Positions 25,442 to 34,949 are shown, counted from the stretch's first letter. The stretch is DNA of 53,667 nucleotides from Archaeoglobales archaeon (GCA_029984855.1 JARQZL010000002.1:1-53667); one strand, 5' to 3'. The notes: generated by a model from the sequence alone, not told the origin. Translations and numbers: made by a program.

Positions 25442-28168
25442 ATGAGCCTTGAAAAAGAGTATCTCAATATAACGTTCCTTCAGGAAAATGGATTTGTGCG
25501 AAAGAAGTGTCCTAAATGTGGCAAATACTTCTGGACTGCTGGCGATCACGAAATCTGCAACGACCCCCCATGCGGAAGCTATACGTTTATAGAGAATCCT
25601 GTTTTCAAAAAACCCTTCAATCTCGACGAAATGAGGGAATACTACCTCAGCTTTTTTGAAAAGAGAGGGCATACAAGAATTGGCCGTTATCCGGTCGTCG
25701 CAAGATGGAGGGACGATATATATCTGACCATTGCATCCATCGCTGATTTCCAGCCTTTCGTAACATCCGGAGTCATTCCTCCGCCAGCAAACCCACTCAC
25801 AATCTCACAGCCGTGCATAAGGATGGATGATCTGGATAGCGTTGGAAGAACAGGAAGACATCTGACGCTCTTCGAAATGATGGCTCATCATGCCTTTAAC
25901 TATCCCGAAAAGGAAATCTACTGGAAAAATGAGACTGTCGAGCTCTGCACCGAATTGCTTGAGGAGCTTGGTGTTCCCAGAGAGGACATAATCTACAAAG
26001 AGGAGCCCTGGGCTGGAGGGGGAAATGCTGGACCCTGCCTTGAAGCTATTGTTAGCGGTATAGAACTCGCAACCCTCGTTTTCATGAACCTCGTAGCCAG
26101 CCCAGACGGTGATATAGAAATCAAGGGTGAGAGGTACAGGAGGATGGACAGCTATATCGTTGATACTGGCTACGGATTAGAACGCTTTGTGTGGGCGAGC
26201 CAGGGAGCGCCTACAGTTTACGATGCCATATTCCCAGAAGTCCTTGAGTTCATTGAGGATAACAGTAACATAAAATTTTCCCGTAAAGATGATGAGGTCA
26301 GGAGAATCATTGCAGAAAGCTCCAAGCTCGCCGGAGTTATGAGTTCTCTGAGGGGCAAAGCCCTTGAAGAGTTCAGGCTTAATGCAGCTAAAAAGCTTGG
26401 TATATCTGTTGGCAAGCTGATGAGCATCGCTTCGCTTGAGAAAGTTTACGCTTTAGCAGACCACAGCAGAACCATTCTATTCATGGTCGGCGATGGTCTC
26501 ATTCCATCAAATGCCGGCGGAGGATATTTAGCGAGGCTCATGATAAGAAGAAGCTTGAGGCTTGCTGAAGAACTTGAACTCTCTGCCTCCCTTTTTGATC
26601 TCGTCGAGCTCCATAAAAAGCTCCTGACAGCGTTTTCTTTTGATATTCCGATGGAGACTATTCAGGAAATCCTTGAGCTTGAAGAAAAGAGATACAGAAC
26701 AACAATAGAAAAAGGACTGAGAATGGTCAGCAGAATTATGGCAAAGAAGAAACGAATAGAAAAGAGTGATTTGATTGAATTTTATGATTCCCACGGAATT
26801 CCGGTCGAGCTTGTTTCCAGAATTGCCGAAGACAAAAACGTAGAGGTTGAGGTGCCGGAAGACTTCTATGCGGAACTGACATCGAGGCACGTTAAGGCGG
26901 AGAAGAGGGAGGAGGAAAAGAGGCTGAGGAGTTCGTATTCACCTACTGAAAAGCTGTACTACGACTCCTCCATCATGGAATTTGAAGGCGAGGTTGTAGG
27001 TGTCGAGGGTGATTACGTAATTCTAAACAGAACGGCCTTCTATCCCGAAAGTGGAGGTCAGGATAGCGATACCGGCTATTTGGTTGTTAACTCAACAAAA
27101 ATTCCAGTGGTTGACGTATTCGTGGAGGATGGTGTTGTGGTTCACAAAGTCAAGGGCACCCTTACCGCTGGTGTTAAAGTCAGAGGAATGGTAGACAGAG
27201 AGCGTCGCCTTAGACACATGAGGCATCACTCCGCAACTCATCTCCTTCTTTATGCAATCCAGAAAGTTCTCGGAAAGCATGCCTGGCAGAGTGGTGCAAG
27301 GAAGGAATGGGGGAAGGCAAGACTCGATGTGACGCACTACAAAAGGCCAAGCGAGGAGGAGGTTCTCGAAATAGAGAAGATAGCAAATGAAGAGGTTATG
27401 GCAAACAAACCCGTAACATGGGAGTGGATGGACAGAATAAAAGCGGAAAAGCAGTATGGCTTCAGGCTGTATCAGGGTGGTGTTCCTGCCGGCAGGAAAA
27501 TCAGGGTTGTGAGAGTGGGTGATGATGTTCAGGCATGCGGCGGGACTCATTGCAGCTCAACTGGAGAGATAGGAGTCATAAAGATACTTAAAGTGGAGTC
27601 AATACAGGATGGAGTTATCAGATTCGAGTTCGCTGCCGGAGAAGCAGCTTTAGAGCATATTACCAGAAATGAGGTTCTGCTAAGGAATGCAAGCAGAATT
27701 CTGCGTGTAGAGCCTTCGAGACTTCCAAAGACCGTTCAGAGATTCTTTGACGAATGGAAAGAGCAAAAAAAAGAGATAGAGAGATTGCTTGCCGAGATTG
27801 CAAGACTGAAGGCTGAAAAACTTGTAGAGAACGCAGAGGAGTTCAACTCTGTAAAACTCGTGGCTGAAATAATTAATGCACCGATGAACGAGCTTGTGAA
27901 GATTGGTAGCGAACTTGCAAAGCTGGGCTGCGTTGGCTCACTTATGTCGCAGCACGACGGCGTGAAGATTGTAACTTTCAGCGGTATCAGTGATATAGAC
28001 GCAAGGGAGCTGATAAGAGAGATAGGAAGACATGTAAAGGGGAGCGGAGGAGGAAAACAGGATGTGGCTCAGGGAGCGGGTCAGATTGCAATCGACAGAG
28101 ACAGACTGATGGACGTCATATTCACGTTCTTGCAGAGAGGCATAGAGAGGCATGAAGAAGGAGATTAA
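25442..28168 (+). CDS. alaS: Alanyl-tRNA synthetase
   Basis: This 908-residue class II synthetase is of the archaeal form. It has an N-terminal zinc-like CPKCGKYFW...C segment near 20-45, the aminoacylation core with CIRMDDLDSVGRTGRHLTLF, and the editing domain with HSATHLLL and CGGTHCSSTGEIG, whose His and Cys residues bind zinc and clear mischarged Ser/Gly. A coiled coil and the C-Ala domain with a glycine-rich stretch (GSGGGKQDVAQGAG) close the protein. Its end overlaps cofE by 17 bases, so cofE and the next genes are probably on the same mRNA. Confidence 0.97.
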   Translation: MSLEKEYLNITFLQENGFVRKKCPKCGKYFWTAGDHEICNDPPCGSYTFIENPVFKKPFNLDEMREYYLSFFEKRGHTRIGRYPVVARWRDDIYLTIASIADFQPFVTSGVIPPPANPLTISQPCIRMDDLDSVGRTGRHLTLFEMMAHHAFNYPEKEIYWKNETVELCTELLEELGVPREDIIYKEEPWAGGGNAGPCLEAIVSGIELATLVFMNLVASPDGDIEIKGERYRRMDSYIVDTGYGLERFVWASQGAPTVYDAIFPEVLEFIEDNSNIKFSRKDDEVRRIIAESSKLAGVMSSLRGKALEEFRLNAAKKLGISVGKLMSIASLEKVYALADHSRTILFMVGDGLIPSNAGGGYLARLMIRRSLRLAEELELSASLFDLVELHKKLLTAFSFDIPMETIQEILELEEKRYRTTIEKGLRMVSRIMAKKKRIEKSDLIEFYDSHGIPVELVSRIAEDKNVEVEVPEDFYAELTSRHVKAEKREEEKRLRSSYSPTEKLYYDSSIMEFEGEVVGVEGDYVILNRTAFYPESGGQDSDTGYLVVNSTKIPVVDVFVEDGVVVHKVKGTLTAGVKVRGMVDRERRLRHMRHHSATHLLLYAIQKVLGKHAWQSGARKEWGKARLDVTHYKRPSEEEVLEIEKIANEEVMANKPVTWEWMDRIKAEKQYGFRLYQGGVPAGRKIRVVRVGDDVQACGGTHCSSTGEIGVIKILKVESIQDGVIRFEFAAGEAALEHITRNEVLLRNASRILRVEPSRLPKTVQRFFDEWKEQKKEIERLLAEIARLKAEKLVENAEEFNSVKLVAEIINAPMNELVKIGSELAKLGCVGSLMSQHDGVKIVTFSGISDIDARELIREIGRHVKGSGGGKQDVAQGAGQIAIDRDRLMDVIFTFLQRGIERHEEGD

Positions 28169-28910
28169 AATCAGCGGTATTGAACTGCCTCTCATACCTA
28201 TAAACTCAGGGATAAAAGCACTTGCAGACCTTTTAGAGCCCCATGTCGGGGATGGAGATGTTGTTGCTGTCTGCTCCACGATAATATCTAAGGCCGAAGG
28301 CAGGGTGAGGAGGCTTGAAAATTACGTGCCTACCGGCAAAGCTATGGAAATCGCAAAAAAGACGGGAGAAGACCCGAGGTTCGTTCAGGCTGTGCTGGAG
28401 GAGAGCGAAGAGATACTGATTGACCATCCATTCCTTCTTGTCAAGGCAAGGTTCGGCAACGTCTGTGTAAATGCCGGAATAGATAGAAGTAACATCGAGC
28501 CGGGCTTTATCCTTCTTCCCCCATCAAACCCGGATGAAAGTGCAGAAAGGCTGAGGAAAGAGCTTGAAAAAGCCAGAAAGAGAGTTGCAGTTATAATAAC
28601 GGATACCAACGGGAGGTGTTTCAGAAGGGGTGTTACCGGCTTTGCTATCGGTATTTCTGGCATGAGTCCCATGAAGGACTGGAGGGGAAGGAAAGACCTG
28701 TATGGAAATGAACTCACAAAAACAGAAGAGTGCATTGCAGATGAAATCGCTGCTTTTGCAAACCTTGTAATGGGGGAAGGCGATGACGGTATACCCGTCG
28801 TAATTTTCAGAGGACTTGAAACACATGGCAAGGGAGATATGAGCCTCATTTATAGGCGGGAGGAGGAAGACGTAATAAGAAAGGTTCTGAGAGGCCTGAT
28901 TTCCAGATGA
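28152..28910 (+). CDS. cofE: Coenzyme F420-0:L-glutamate ligase
   Basis: This 252-residue GTP-dependent ligase adds glutamates to F420-0, the last steps in making the deazaflavin coenzyme F420. Diagnostic segments are DGDVVAVCSTIISKAEGR near 35-52 and ITDTNGRCFRRGVTGFAIG near 148-166, with metal-binding aspartates. It overlaps alaS by 17 bases and the ATP-grasp gene by 4. Archaeoglobales use F420 in the methylene- and methenyl-H4MPT steps. Confidence 0.95.
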   Translation: MKKEIKISGIELPLIPINSGIKALADLLEPHVGDGDVVAVCSTIISKAEGRVRRLENYVPTGKAMEIAKKTGEDPRFVQAVLEESEEILIDHPFLLVKARFGNVCVNAGIDRSNIEPGFILLPPSNPDESAERLRKELEKARKRVAVIITDTNGRCFRRGVTGFAIGISGMSPMKDWRGRKDLYGNELTKTEECIADEIAAFANLVMGEGDDGIPVVIFRGLETHGKGDMSLIYRREEEDVIRKVLRGLISR

Positions 28911-29905
28911 AGGTCGTTGTTGCCGGAACCAACATCAGAAACGTTGCTGAGTCGGCAAAAAAAGCGGGATGGAGGGTTTTTGCTGTAACAAAGCACTGCG
29001 ATGCTGACCTCTACCTCTACGCTGACGAAGTTGTATATGTCTCTGGTAAGAACGTGGCCAAGGAGACTGTAAGGCGCATAGCAGAATCACACAACGCCCA
29101 TGTGGTGCTATCCACAGGCTTTGAAGACTTAAAAGTTGATAATACACTTGGAAGAGCAGATAGAGACGTACTCGACAAAAAGAGGTTTTACAGGGTTCTT
29201 GAGAGAGCTGGAGTTCCCGTTCCCGGCAAGGGGAGTCCATGGATAGTAAAACCGAGAAGAGGTGGTGGAGGCACAGGTGTTTTTCTCTCAGAGGAGCCTG
29301 TGAACTCAAAAGAATTTGTATGTCAGCGTTACATCAACGGCGTCCTGTGCTCTGCATCCCTTCTATGCGGGAGAGAGATAGAAGTCGTTACACTCAACCA
29401 CCTGCTCTCAGGATGGAAAGAGATGAACGCCCCTGATTTTGTATACTCCGGAAATATAACACCTTTTATCTGTGATCCCGACATCAAAAAAGAAATATGT
29501 AAAATTGCAGTTGAGACGGCCGAACTCTTTGATTTGCAGGGATCAGTTGGTGTTGATTTTGTTATTGCAGATAAACCATACGTTCTCGAGTTGAACCCGA
29601 GATTTCAGGGCAGCCTTGATAGCGTGGAATGGAGTCTGGATGTCAACCTCTTCTCCCTACATGTCGCAAGCTGCGAGGGTAAAAGCGTTCACATTCCAAA
29701 GCCCAGAAGGACTGCCGGAAGGGCAATTCTCTTTGCCGACAGGGAATTGAAGTTAAATATACCACCAACCCATCCATTTTTCGCAGATATACCTGCAGGA
29801 AATACGGAAAAAGGAGAGCCCGTTCTTTCAATTCTGGCATCCGGCAACAACATCATATCAAAAATTCTGGTCAGGAAGAGGCTTGTATACGAAATGCAGT
29901 TATAG
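28907..29905 (+). CDS. ATP-grasp family ligase of unknown substrate
   Basis: This 332-residue protein has an N-terminal Rossmann-like domain (VVVAGTNIRNVAES), an ATP-grasp core with the glycine-rich loop WIVKPRRGGGGTGVF near 105-120, and the metal-binding block FVIADKPYVLELNPRFQG near 210-228. It looks like the archaeal COG2232-type carboligases related to biotin carboxylase. ATP-grasp enzymes join a carboxylate to an amine or thiol through an acyl-phosphate. Its 4-base overlap with cofE and the following aldolase suggest a role in cofactor synthesis (F420 or methanofuran), but the reaction is not known. Confidence 0.8.
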   Translation: MKVVVAGTNIRNVAESAKKAGWRVFAVTKHCDADLYLYADEVVYVSGKNVAKETVRRIAESHNAHVVLSTGFEDLKVDNTLGRADRDVLDKKRFYRVLERAGVPVPGKGSPWIVKPRRGGGGTGVFLSEEPVNSKEFVCQRYINGVLCSASLLCGREIEVVTLNHLLSGWKEMNAPDFVYSGNITPFICDPDIKKEICKIAVETAELFDLQGSVGVDFVIADKPYVLELNPRFQGSLDSVEWSLDVNLFSLHVASCEGKSVHIPKPRRTAGRAILFADRELKLNIPPTHPFFADIPAGNTEKGEPVLSILASGNNIISKILVRKRLVYEMQL

Positions 29906-29925
29906 CCACCGGAAGAAGTAATGGC

Positions 29926-30459
29926 ATGCTTCGCGAGGCAATAGAGGTTGGAAAGAAGCTTGCCGCCTACAGGCTGGTAGACGGCGCAAGCGGAAATTTA
30001 AGCTTCAGAGAAGGCAATAAGATTACAATAACGAAGACAGGCGTTATGCTCGACGAACTCGACGAGAGCTCATTTGTGGTGCTCAGAATTGGAGAAAAAA
30101 ATGATGAGGCTTCAAGTGATCTAATCGTTCACGAAGAAATTTACAGGAGGACCAATTTCAGAGCGGTTTTACACTGCCACGGCATCTTTAACGTCGTTCT
30201 TTCCTTTAGGACAGATAAAATCGTTCCTTTAGACCTTGAAGGCAGAATGCTCATCGGCGATGTGAGGGTTGTCGAGGGCAGATTTGGGAGCAGAGAACTT
30301 GCGGAAAGGATAGCCGGAAACATAGCAACGAGGGGCATAGTTACCGTCAGAGGTCATGGAATGTATGCCGCAGGAGAGAGCTTTAAAGAGGCATTCAAAC
30401 TTGCAAGCTACGTTGAGCACTCGTGCGAAATACTATATCTTAACGAGAACTTAAAATAA
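29926..30459 (+). CDS. Class II aldolase (L-fuculose-phosphate aldolase-like)
   Basis: This 177-residue zinc aldolase has the family signature: GNLSFREGNKITITKTG near 25-41, the catalytic glutamate in SSDLIVHEEIYRR, zinc histidines in VLHCHGIF, and the third in VRGHGMYAAG. The methanogen homolog makes lactaldehyde from fuculose phosphate and has been linked to the lactate moiety of F420, which fits a position two genes after cofE. Addition of other ketose phosphates is possible. The previous gene ends 20 bases upstream. A short overlapping ATG (29921) is closed by a stop after seven codons. Confidence 0.85.
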   Translation: MLREAIEVGKKLAAYRLVDGASGNLSFREGNKITITKTGVMLDELDESSFVVLRIGEKNDEASSDLIVHEEIYRRTNFRAVLHCHGIFNVVLSFRTDKIVPLDLEGRMLIGDVRVVEGRFGSRELAERIAGNIATRGIVTVRGHGMYAAGESFKEAFKLASYVEHSCEILYLNENLK

Positions 30460-30460
30460 T

Positions 30461-31126
30461 CTATACTTCAAAATATTCCTTTTCAATCTCTTGCAGTTCG
30501 CTGGTTTTACCTTCCCTTACGACCTCGCCATTAACAAGAATGTAGGCCCTCGATGCAACCCTGAAAGCAAGGTGAATGTTCTGCTCCACGATAAGAATAG
30601 ATATTCCAAATTCATCCCTTATTCTGGAAATTGCATCACCTATTGCCCCTACAACTATAGGTGCAAGTCCTGTGGATGGTTCATCCAGCATCAGAAGCTT
30701 CGGCTTGAGCATCAGCGCTCTGGCGATGGCAACCATCTGCTGCTCTCCACCACTCATCGTTTTCACGAGCTGCTTTCTTCTTTCTCTGAGCCTTGGAAAG
30801 AGAGAATAAGCCACATCCAGGTCGTTGCCAGCAAGAAGGAGATTGTCTTCAACAGTGAGATTTGAGAAAAGTCTTCTACCTTCAGGGCATATAGCCATTC
30901 CAAGTCTTATTCGCTCATGTGTTTTCATTCCGTTTATTTTCTTCCCGTCAAATGTTATTTTTCCCCTGCACCTCACAAGACCGCATATCGCACGGAGCAG
31001 TGTTGTCTTTCCCGCACCATTCGGACCGAGAATTGCAACCGCCTCTCCCTTTCCAACAGATATATTCACCCCTCTCAGGACTTCAGCCTCGTCGTAGAAT
31101 GCTTTCAGCCCCTTAACATCCAGCAT
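30461..31126 (-). CDS. livF: Branched-chain amino-acid ABC transporter, ATPase LivF
   Basis: This is an ATPase of about 221 residues with Walker A GPNGAGKTT, signature MSGGEQQMVAIARAL and Walker B LLMLDEPSTG. YDEAEVLRGVNISVGKGE and the missing ECV-like extension identify LivF rather than LivG. I place the start at ATG 31126 (MLDVKGLKAF), slightly inside the livG 3' end; ATG 31135 is equally possible, and the longer frame back to 31210 is unlikely. It works with LivG, LivH, LivM and LivK, whose permease and binding-protein genes are in the divergent operon. Confidence 0.9.
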   Translation of the reverse strand: MLDVKGLKAFYDEAEVLRGVNISVGKGEAVAILGPNGAGKTTLLRAICGLVRCRGKITFDGKKINGMKTHERIRLGMAICPEGRRLFSNLTVEDNLLLAGNDLDVAYSLFPRLRERRKQLVKTMSGGEQQMVAIARALMLKPKLLMLDEPSTGLAPIVVGAIGDAISRIRDEFGISILIVEQNIHLAFRVASRAYILVNGEVVREGKTSELQEIEKEYFEV

Positions 31127-31796
31127 GAGTACCATTCCCGAGGTAAGCTTCGATGACGCTTTTATCCCTAACAGCATCTTCCGGTGAGCCCTCGAAGATG
31201 ATCTGACCAAAATTTAAAACGATGACCCTGTCGGCAAGTCTGAAGAGTTCCTTAAGCTTGTGTTCAATAATAACGAGGGAAATCCCATCATTCATCAGCT
31301 CTCTGATTATTTCATCAAGTTCTTCCGATTCGAGCTTGCTCAGGCCAGAGAACGGTTCATCAAGCATGAGAAGCCGGGGCTTTGTCGCAAGTGCAATACC
31401 TATGCTCAGCCTCCTCAACTCTCCCTGAGAGAGCTTGCTTGCAAGAATATTTCTTTTCTTCCAGAGCCCTATCTTCTCAAGAACATCGCTATTGCCATCT
31501 GCTGCGAGTATATTTTCTTCCACGCTCATGTGCCTGAAAACCTTGATGAGCTGGAAAGTCCTCACAAGACCCATTCTGACGAGAGTGCTTGGTCTCTTTC
31601 CGATTATACTGACACCCTTAAATCTGACGTCTCCGCTGTCAGGCTTTGTAAATCCTGAGATGATATTGAAGAGCGTGGTCTTTCCAGCACCATTCGGACC
31701 TATTATACCGAGACATCCCTCGCCGGCTCTGAAGGCTACTCCATTAAGGGCCACGATTTCTCCAAACTTCTTTGATATACCTCTAACTTCCAGCAT
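31113..31796 (-). CDS. livG: Branched-chain amino-acid ABC transporter, ATPase LivG
   Basis: This 227-residue ATPase has Walker A GPNGAGKTT near 34-42, signature LSQGELRRLSIGIAL and Walker B LLMLDEPFSGLS. VRTFQLIKVFRHMSVEENIL is typical of LivG. Compared with bacterial LivG (about 255 residues) it is short, lacking the extra loop. Its ATG is about 31 bases from the palindromic TATA region at 31819-31834. Confidence 0.92.
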   Translation of the reverse strand: MLEVRGISKKFGEIVALNGVAFRAGEGCLGIIGPNGAGKTTLFNIISGFTKPDSGDVRFKGVSIIGKRPSTLVRMGLVRTFQLIKVFRHMSVEENILAADGNSDVLEKIGLWKKRNILASKLSQGELRRLSIGIALATKPRLLMLDEPFSGLSKLESEELDEIIRELMNDGISLVIIEHKLKELFRLADRVIVLNFGQIIFEGSPEDAVRDKSVIEAYLGNGTHAGC

Positions 31797-31818
31797 GGTA
31801 CAATGCCACTCAATAACA

Positions 31819-31834
31819 CAATACTTAAATATTG
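31819..31834. promoter_or_regulatory. Near-palindromic promoter between livGF and livKHM
   Basis: CAATACTTAAATATTG matches its own reverse complement at 14 of 16 bases. The TTAAAT/ATTTAA core can act as TATA for both livG (ATG 31796) and livK (ATG 31854), about 31 and 27 bases away. Only 57 bases separate the two operons, so one symmetric element probably serves both, and a regulator bound there would control both. Confidence 0.5.
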
Positions 31835-31853
31835 CTGTGCATGGCGGAGGGCT

Positions 31854-33086
31854 ATGAGGAGAGTAATTCTTCTCCTCCTGTGCTGTGTGTTAATTCTCGG
31901 CTGCACCGGAGGAGGCCCGAAGGCAGGAAAAGAAGTTGTTAAAATCGGCGTTATAGGGCCGATGGATACAAAATACGGAATTGCTATGGAGAGAGCTGCA
32001 AAAATTGCTGCTGAAGAGATCAATGCACAAGGCGGCATCAACGGCAGGCAGGTTGAAGTTATTACTGCAGATACCAAACTGAATCCGGATACGGCAACTT
32101 CTGAATTCAGAAGACTTGCATCGCAATCGAACGTGGTCATAGGCGGGTTTTCGAGTGGCGTAGCTCTATCAATGCTTGAAGTTATGGCTGAAACAAAGAC
32201 GCTCTGGCTCGGAGATGCATCCTCCCCAAGACTGACAGACAAGGTTGCCCAGGATTACGAGCACTACAAGTACTTCTTCCGTCCTCTCGTCACAAACGCT
32301 TCAACATTTCCGCTTGACATGGCGGAGATGCTGGACTACCTGAACGATCAGGGCGTAAAGATCAAGAAGGTGGCAATACTCAGAGATGATGCCCTCTGGA
32401 CTGATGACGTGATGAAAGTTCTCAGACCCCTCCTTGAAAAGAAGGGGTACGAGATTGTAATGGATAAGAAGGTTCAGAAAGGTACAGAAGACTTCTCTAC
32501 ACTCCTGCTTGAAGCCCAGGACAAGGCTGACGTGATAATGCCAATCATTGCCCATGTAAAGGGTGTAGCACTTGTCAAACAGTGGAAGGATATGGGGATA
32601 AAGCTGCCAATAGCAGGCCACGACCTGTCAGCAATAGACCCTGACTTCTGGAATGCAACTGAAGGAAAGTGCATTGGAGAGATATACACGGCAGATGGAG
32701 GGGGAGTGCCAACACCGCTGAACAGCAAAATGGCGCATTTCATCAGTGCATATCAGGAAAAATATGGAAAGCTGCCCGAAGCTTACAGTGCCTATGGCGT
32801 GTACGATGCAGTTTACATCTACAAGGCTGCGGTTGAAAATGCTGCAAAAGCCGGTGAGAAGAACCCGTTTGATGCAGATACGCTGATATCCTATCTTGAG
32901 GCTTTCAACACCCAGCATCCATTCGAGGGTGTAAGGGGCAAAGTTGCCTTCACCTCCAACCACGACCTTGCATGGGGCAGCGAATTTGTGAGAAACTACA
33001 TATGTCAGTGGCAGGATGGCAAGCAGGTTGTACTCTATCCTGCCGATAAAGCGACAGGACAGCTAATAACGCCGTGGGCTGAATGA
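31854..33086 (+). CDS. livK: Branched-chain amino-acid ABC transporter, binding lipoprotein
   Basis: This protein of about 410 residues is a Leu/Ile/Val-type periplasmic-binding-fold protein. It has a lipoprotein signal (MRRVILLLLCCVLILGC, lipobox LILGC) and then VKIGVIGPMDTKYGIAMER. Two lobes with AEEINAQGGINGRQVEV and VYDAVYIYKAAVENA are typical of type I binding proteins. I chose ATG 31854 because GGAGG lies just upstream and it gives a proper lipobox. It should be anchored outside the membrane and feed LivHM. Ligand may be a branched-chain amino acid, another amino acid or an amide. Confidence 0.9.
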   Translation: MRRVILLLLCCVLILGCTGGGPKAGKEVVKIGVIGPMDTKYGIAMERAAKIAAEEINAQGGINGRQVEVITADTKLNPDTATSEFRRLASQSNVVIGGFSSGVALSMLEVMAETKTLWLGDASSPRLTDKVAQDYEHYKYFFRPLVTNASTFPLDMAEMLDYLNDQGVKIKKVAILRDDALWTDDVMKVLRPLLEKKGYEIVMDKKVQKGTEDFSTLLLEAQDKADVIMPIIAHVKGVALVKQWKDMGIKLPIAGHDLSAIDPDFWNATEGKCIGEIYTADGGGVPTPLNSKMAHFISAYQEKYGKLPEAYSAYGVYDAVYIYKAAVENAAKAGEKNPFDADTLISYLEAFNTQHPFEGVRGKVAFTSNHDLAWGSEFVRNYICQWQDGKQVVLYPADKATGQLITPWAE

Positions 33087-33952
33087 ATTTAGTGGAAATA
33101 GTGGTGCTTGGAAGCATAATTGGCGGGATATGGGCTCTCGTTGCATCTGGTTTCAGCTTAGTCTTTGGTGTCGCCAGAATACTGAACTTTGCACACGGAA
33201 CGTACTTTGCTCTGGGAGCATACTTTGCAATAGTGCTGGATAGGGAGCTGAAGTATTTAATGCCAGAATTGCCTTCCCTTATTTTTTCGATTATTTTTTC
33301 AATTCTTATCGTTGGCCTGATCGGTGTTGCAATCTACAAAACATGCATAAAACCCGTAAGGAAATATGAAGTGATGGTTATATTGATCACTCTTGCTATA
33401 GCCCTGCTGTTTGAGAAAATTCTTCTTGCAATTTTCAGGGACACGTCAGTATCCGTTCCATTTCCCATTTCAGGTGTAATAACTGTTTCTGGGATACCCA
33501 TACCGTACACAAGGCTGATGGCCCTACTTGTTGCCATTCTCATTATTATTCTGCTCGAAAGATTCATAAATGCAACAAAAACAGGAAAGGAGACAATAGC
33601 AACTTCTCAGGATATGGAAGCTTCCATGCTCATCGGAATTGACGTTGAAAAAGTATACACCATTGTAATGTTCCTCTCTGCTTCTCTTGCAGCAGTTGCA
33701 GGCATTCTTTATTCCCAGATATACGCTGTGAATCCGCAAACGGCTTTAAGGGTTCTGATATATGCATTTGCAATAGTCATTCTTGGAGGGCTTGGAAGTG
33801 TTAGAGGAAGTATAATAGCTGCATTCATCATCGGTTTCATGCAGGTTACGGTTTCAATAGCCCTTGAGGCAAGATGGGCCGAAATTGCTGCTATGGTTGC
33901 AATAATCGCAATTCTGATAGTAAGGCCGAGGGGTCTCATGGGGGTGGAGTGA
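33083..33952 (+). CDS. livH: Branched-chain amino-acid ABC transporter, permease LivH
   Basis: This 289-residue permease has about eight membrane segments. The N-terminal VASGFSLVFGVARILNFAHG and the coupling-helix part RETIATSQDMEASMLIGID-like sequence are family marks, and the C-terminal GGLGSVRGSIIAAFIIGFMQ is the LivH EAA-like region. It overlaps livK by 4 bases and livM by 1, so the three genes are coupled. Confidence 0.93.
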   Translation: MNLVEIVVLGSIIGGIWALVASGFSLVFGVARILNFAHGTYFALGAYFAIVLDRELKYLMPELPSLIFSIIFSILIVGLIGVAIYKTCIKPVRKYEVMVILITLAIALLFEKILLAIFRDTSVSVPFPISGVITVSGIPIPYTRLMALLVAILIIILLERFINATKTGKETIATSQDMEASMLIGIDVEKVYTIVMFLSASLAAVAGILYSQIYAVNPQTALRVLIYAFAIVILGGLGSVRGSIIAAFIIGFMQVTVSIALEARWAEIAAMVAIIAILIVRPRGLMGVE

Positions 33953-34905
33953 TGAAGGCATCACTCTATATTGCAATATCTCTGGTAATAGCAGTTTTTG
34001 CAGTCATGCCATTAATATCATCCAGTTCCATCGCATACATGCTTGGTTTGGCCTTCATCTTCGTCGTGTACTGTGTGAGCTGGGATATAGTGGCAGGCTA
34101 CACGGGACAGGTTAATCTCGGCCACACTGTTTTCATAGGGATTGGAGCATATACCACAGCCTTACTCAGCAGCGGAAGAATAGGAATGCACCTTCCCATC
34201 TGGATTACCATACCGACCGGGGGTGCTATAGCACTTCTCTTTGGTCTGTGGATTGGTGTCATCTGTCTCAGACTGAAGGGATACTATCTCGCTCTCGTTA
34301 CGGCAGTACTCCCTCTGATATTTATCCAGCTCGCAAACATATTCTCCGGAATTTTCGGTGGTTACGAGGGTTTCTCTGTCGGGTTATCAAGAGGGTTTTC
34401 TCCCGATATCAGTGTAAGGTACTACATAGCCATGCTGTTCATGCTCGTCAGTATTGCTGCAATGTACGCAATTGTCAAAAGCAGAATGGGTGTAAAATTC
34501 AGAGCTGTCAGAGATGATGAGGAACTTGCAGAGGCAGTCGGTATAAACATTGTCAGATACAAGCTAATTGCCTTCTGCATCAGTGCGTTCTTCGCTGGCA
34601 TGGCTGGGGCAATGACCGTCCATTACCGCCTCACAGTCGGTGTTGACCTCTTTGACATACCTCTCATGCTTGCAGTAATCCTAAGTGTAATCACCGGTGG
34701 AATTGGAACTTTTTATGGAGCGGTAATCGGGGGCTTTGCAATATTCATAGCCAAGAACTGGTTTTTCAGGATGCTTGCAGATGCACTTCCGGTTCCAGTT
34801 TCCGATGATCTCCTGCTGTATGTTCTCCTGATAGTGCTGATACTCAAAATGCCGGAAGGGGTTGTCAACAGGCTGGAGGCTTTCTTAAGCTCTCGAAGCC
34901 AGTAA
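33952..34905 (+). CDS. livM: Branched-chain amino-acid ABC transporter, permease LivM
   Basis: This 317-residue permease has eight to ten hydrophobic segments, with WDIVAGYTGQVNLGHTVFIG and FRAVRDDEELAEAVGINIVR typical of LivM. I chose ATG 33952 (MKASLYIAISL), one base inside the livH stop; the longer frame back to 33874 would lie inside livH. It completes the permease pair for the LivFG ATPases. Confidence 0.93.
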   Translation: MKASLYIAISLVIAVFAVMPLISSSSIAYMLGLAFIFVVYCVSWDIVAGYTGQVNLGHTVFIGIGAYTTALLSSGRIGMHLPIWITIPTGGAIALLFGLWIGVICLRLKGYYLALVTAVLPLIFIQLANIFSGIFGGYEGFSVGLSRGFSPDISVRYYIAMLFMLVSIAAMYAIVKSRMGVKFRAVRDDEELAEAVGINIVRYKLIAFCISAFFAGMAGAMTVHYRLTVGVDLFDIPLMLAVILSVITGGIGTFYGAVIGGFAIFIAKNWFFRMLADALPVPVSDDLLLYVLLIVLILKMPEGVVNRLEAFLSSRSQ

Positions 34906-34949
34906 AAAAGAGGAAATTGATTCTTACGTTTACTATCGATTATTCATCT

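Noticed and set aside
33874-33951. Longer start of livM
   Set aside because: It lies within livH in another frame and lacks membrane-protein character; ATG 33952 overlaps the livH stop in the usual manner.
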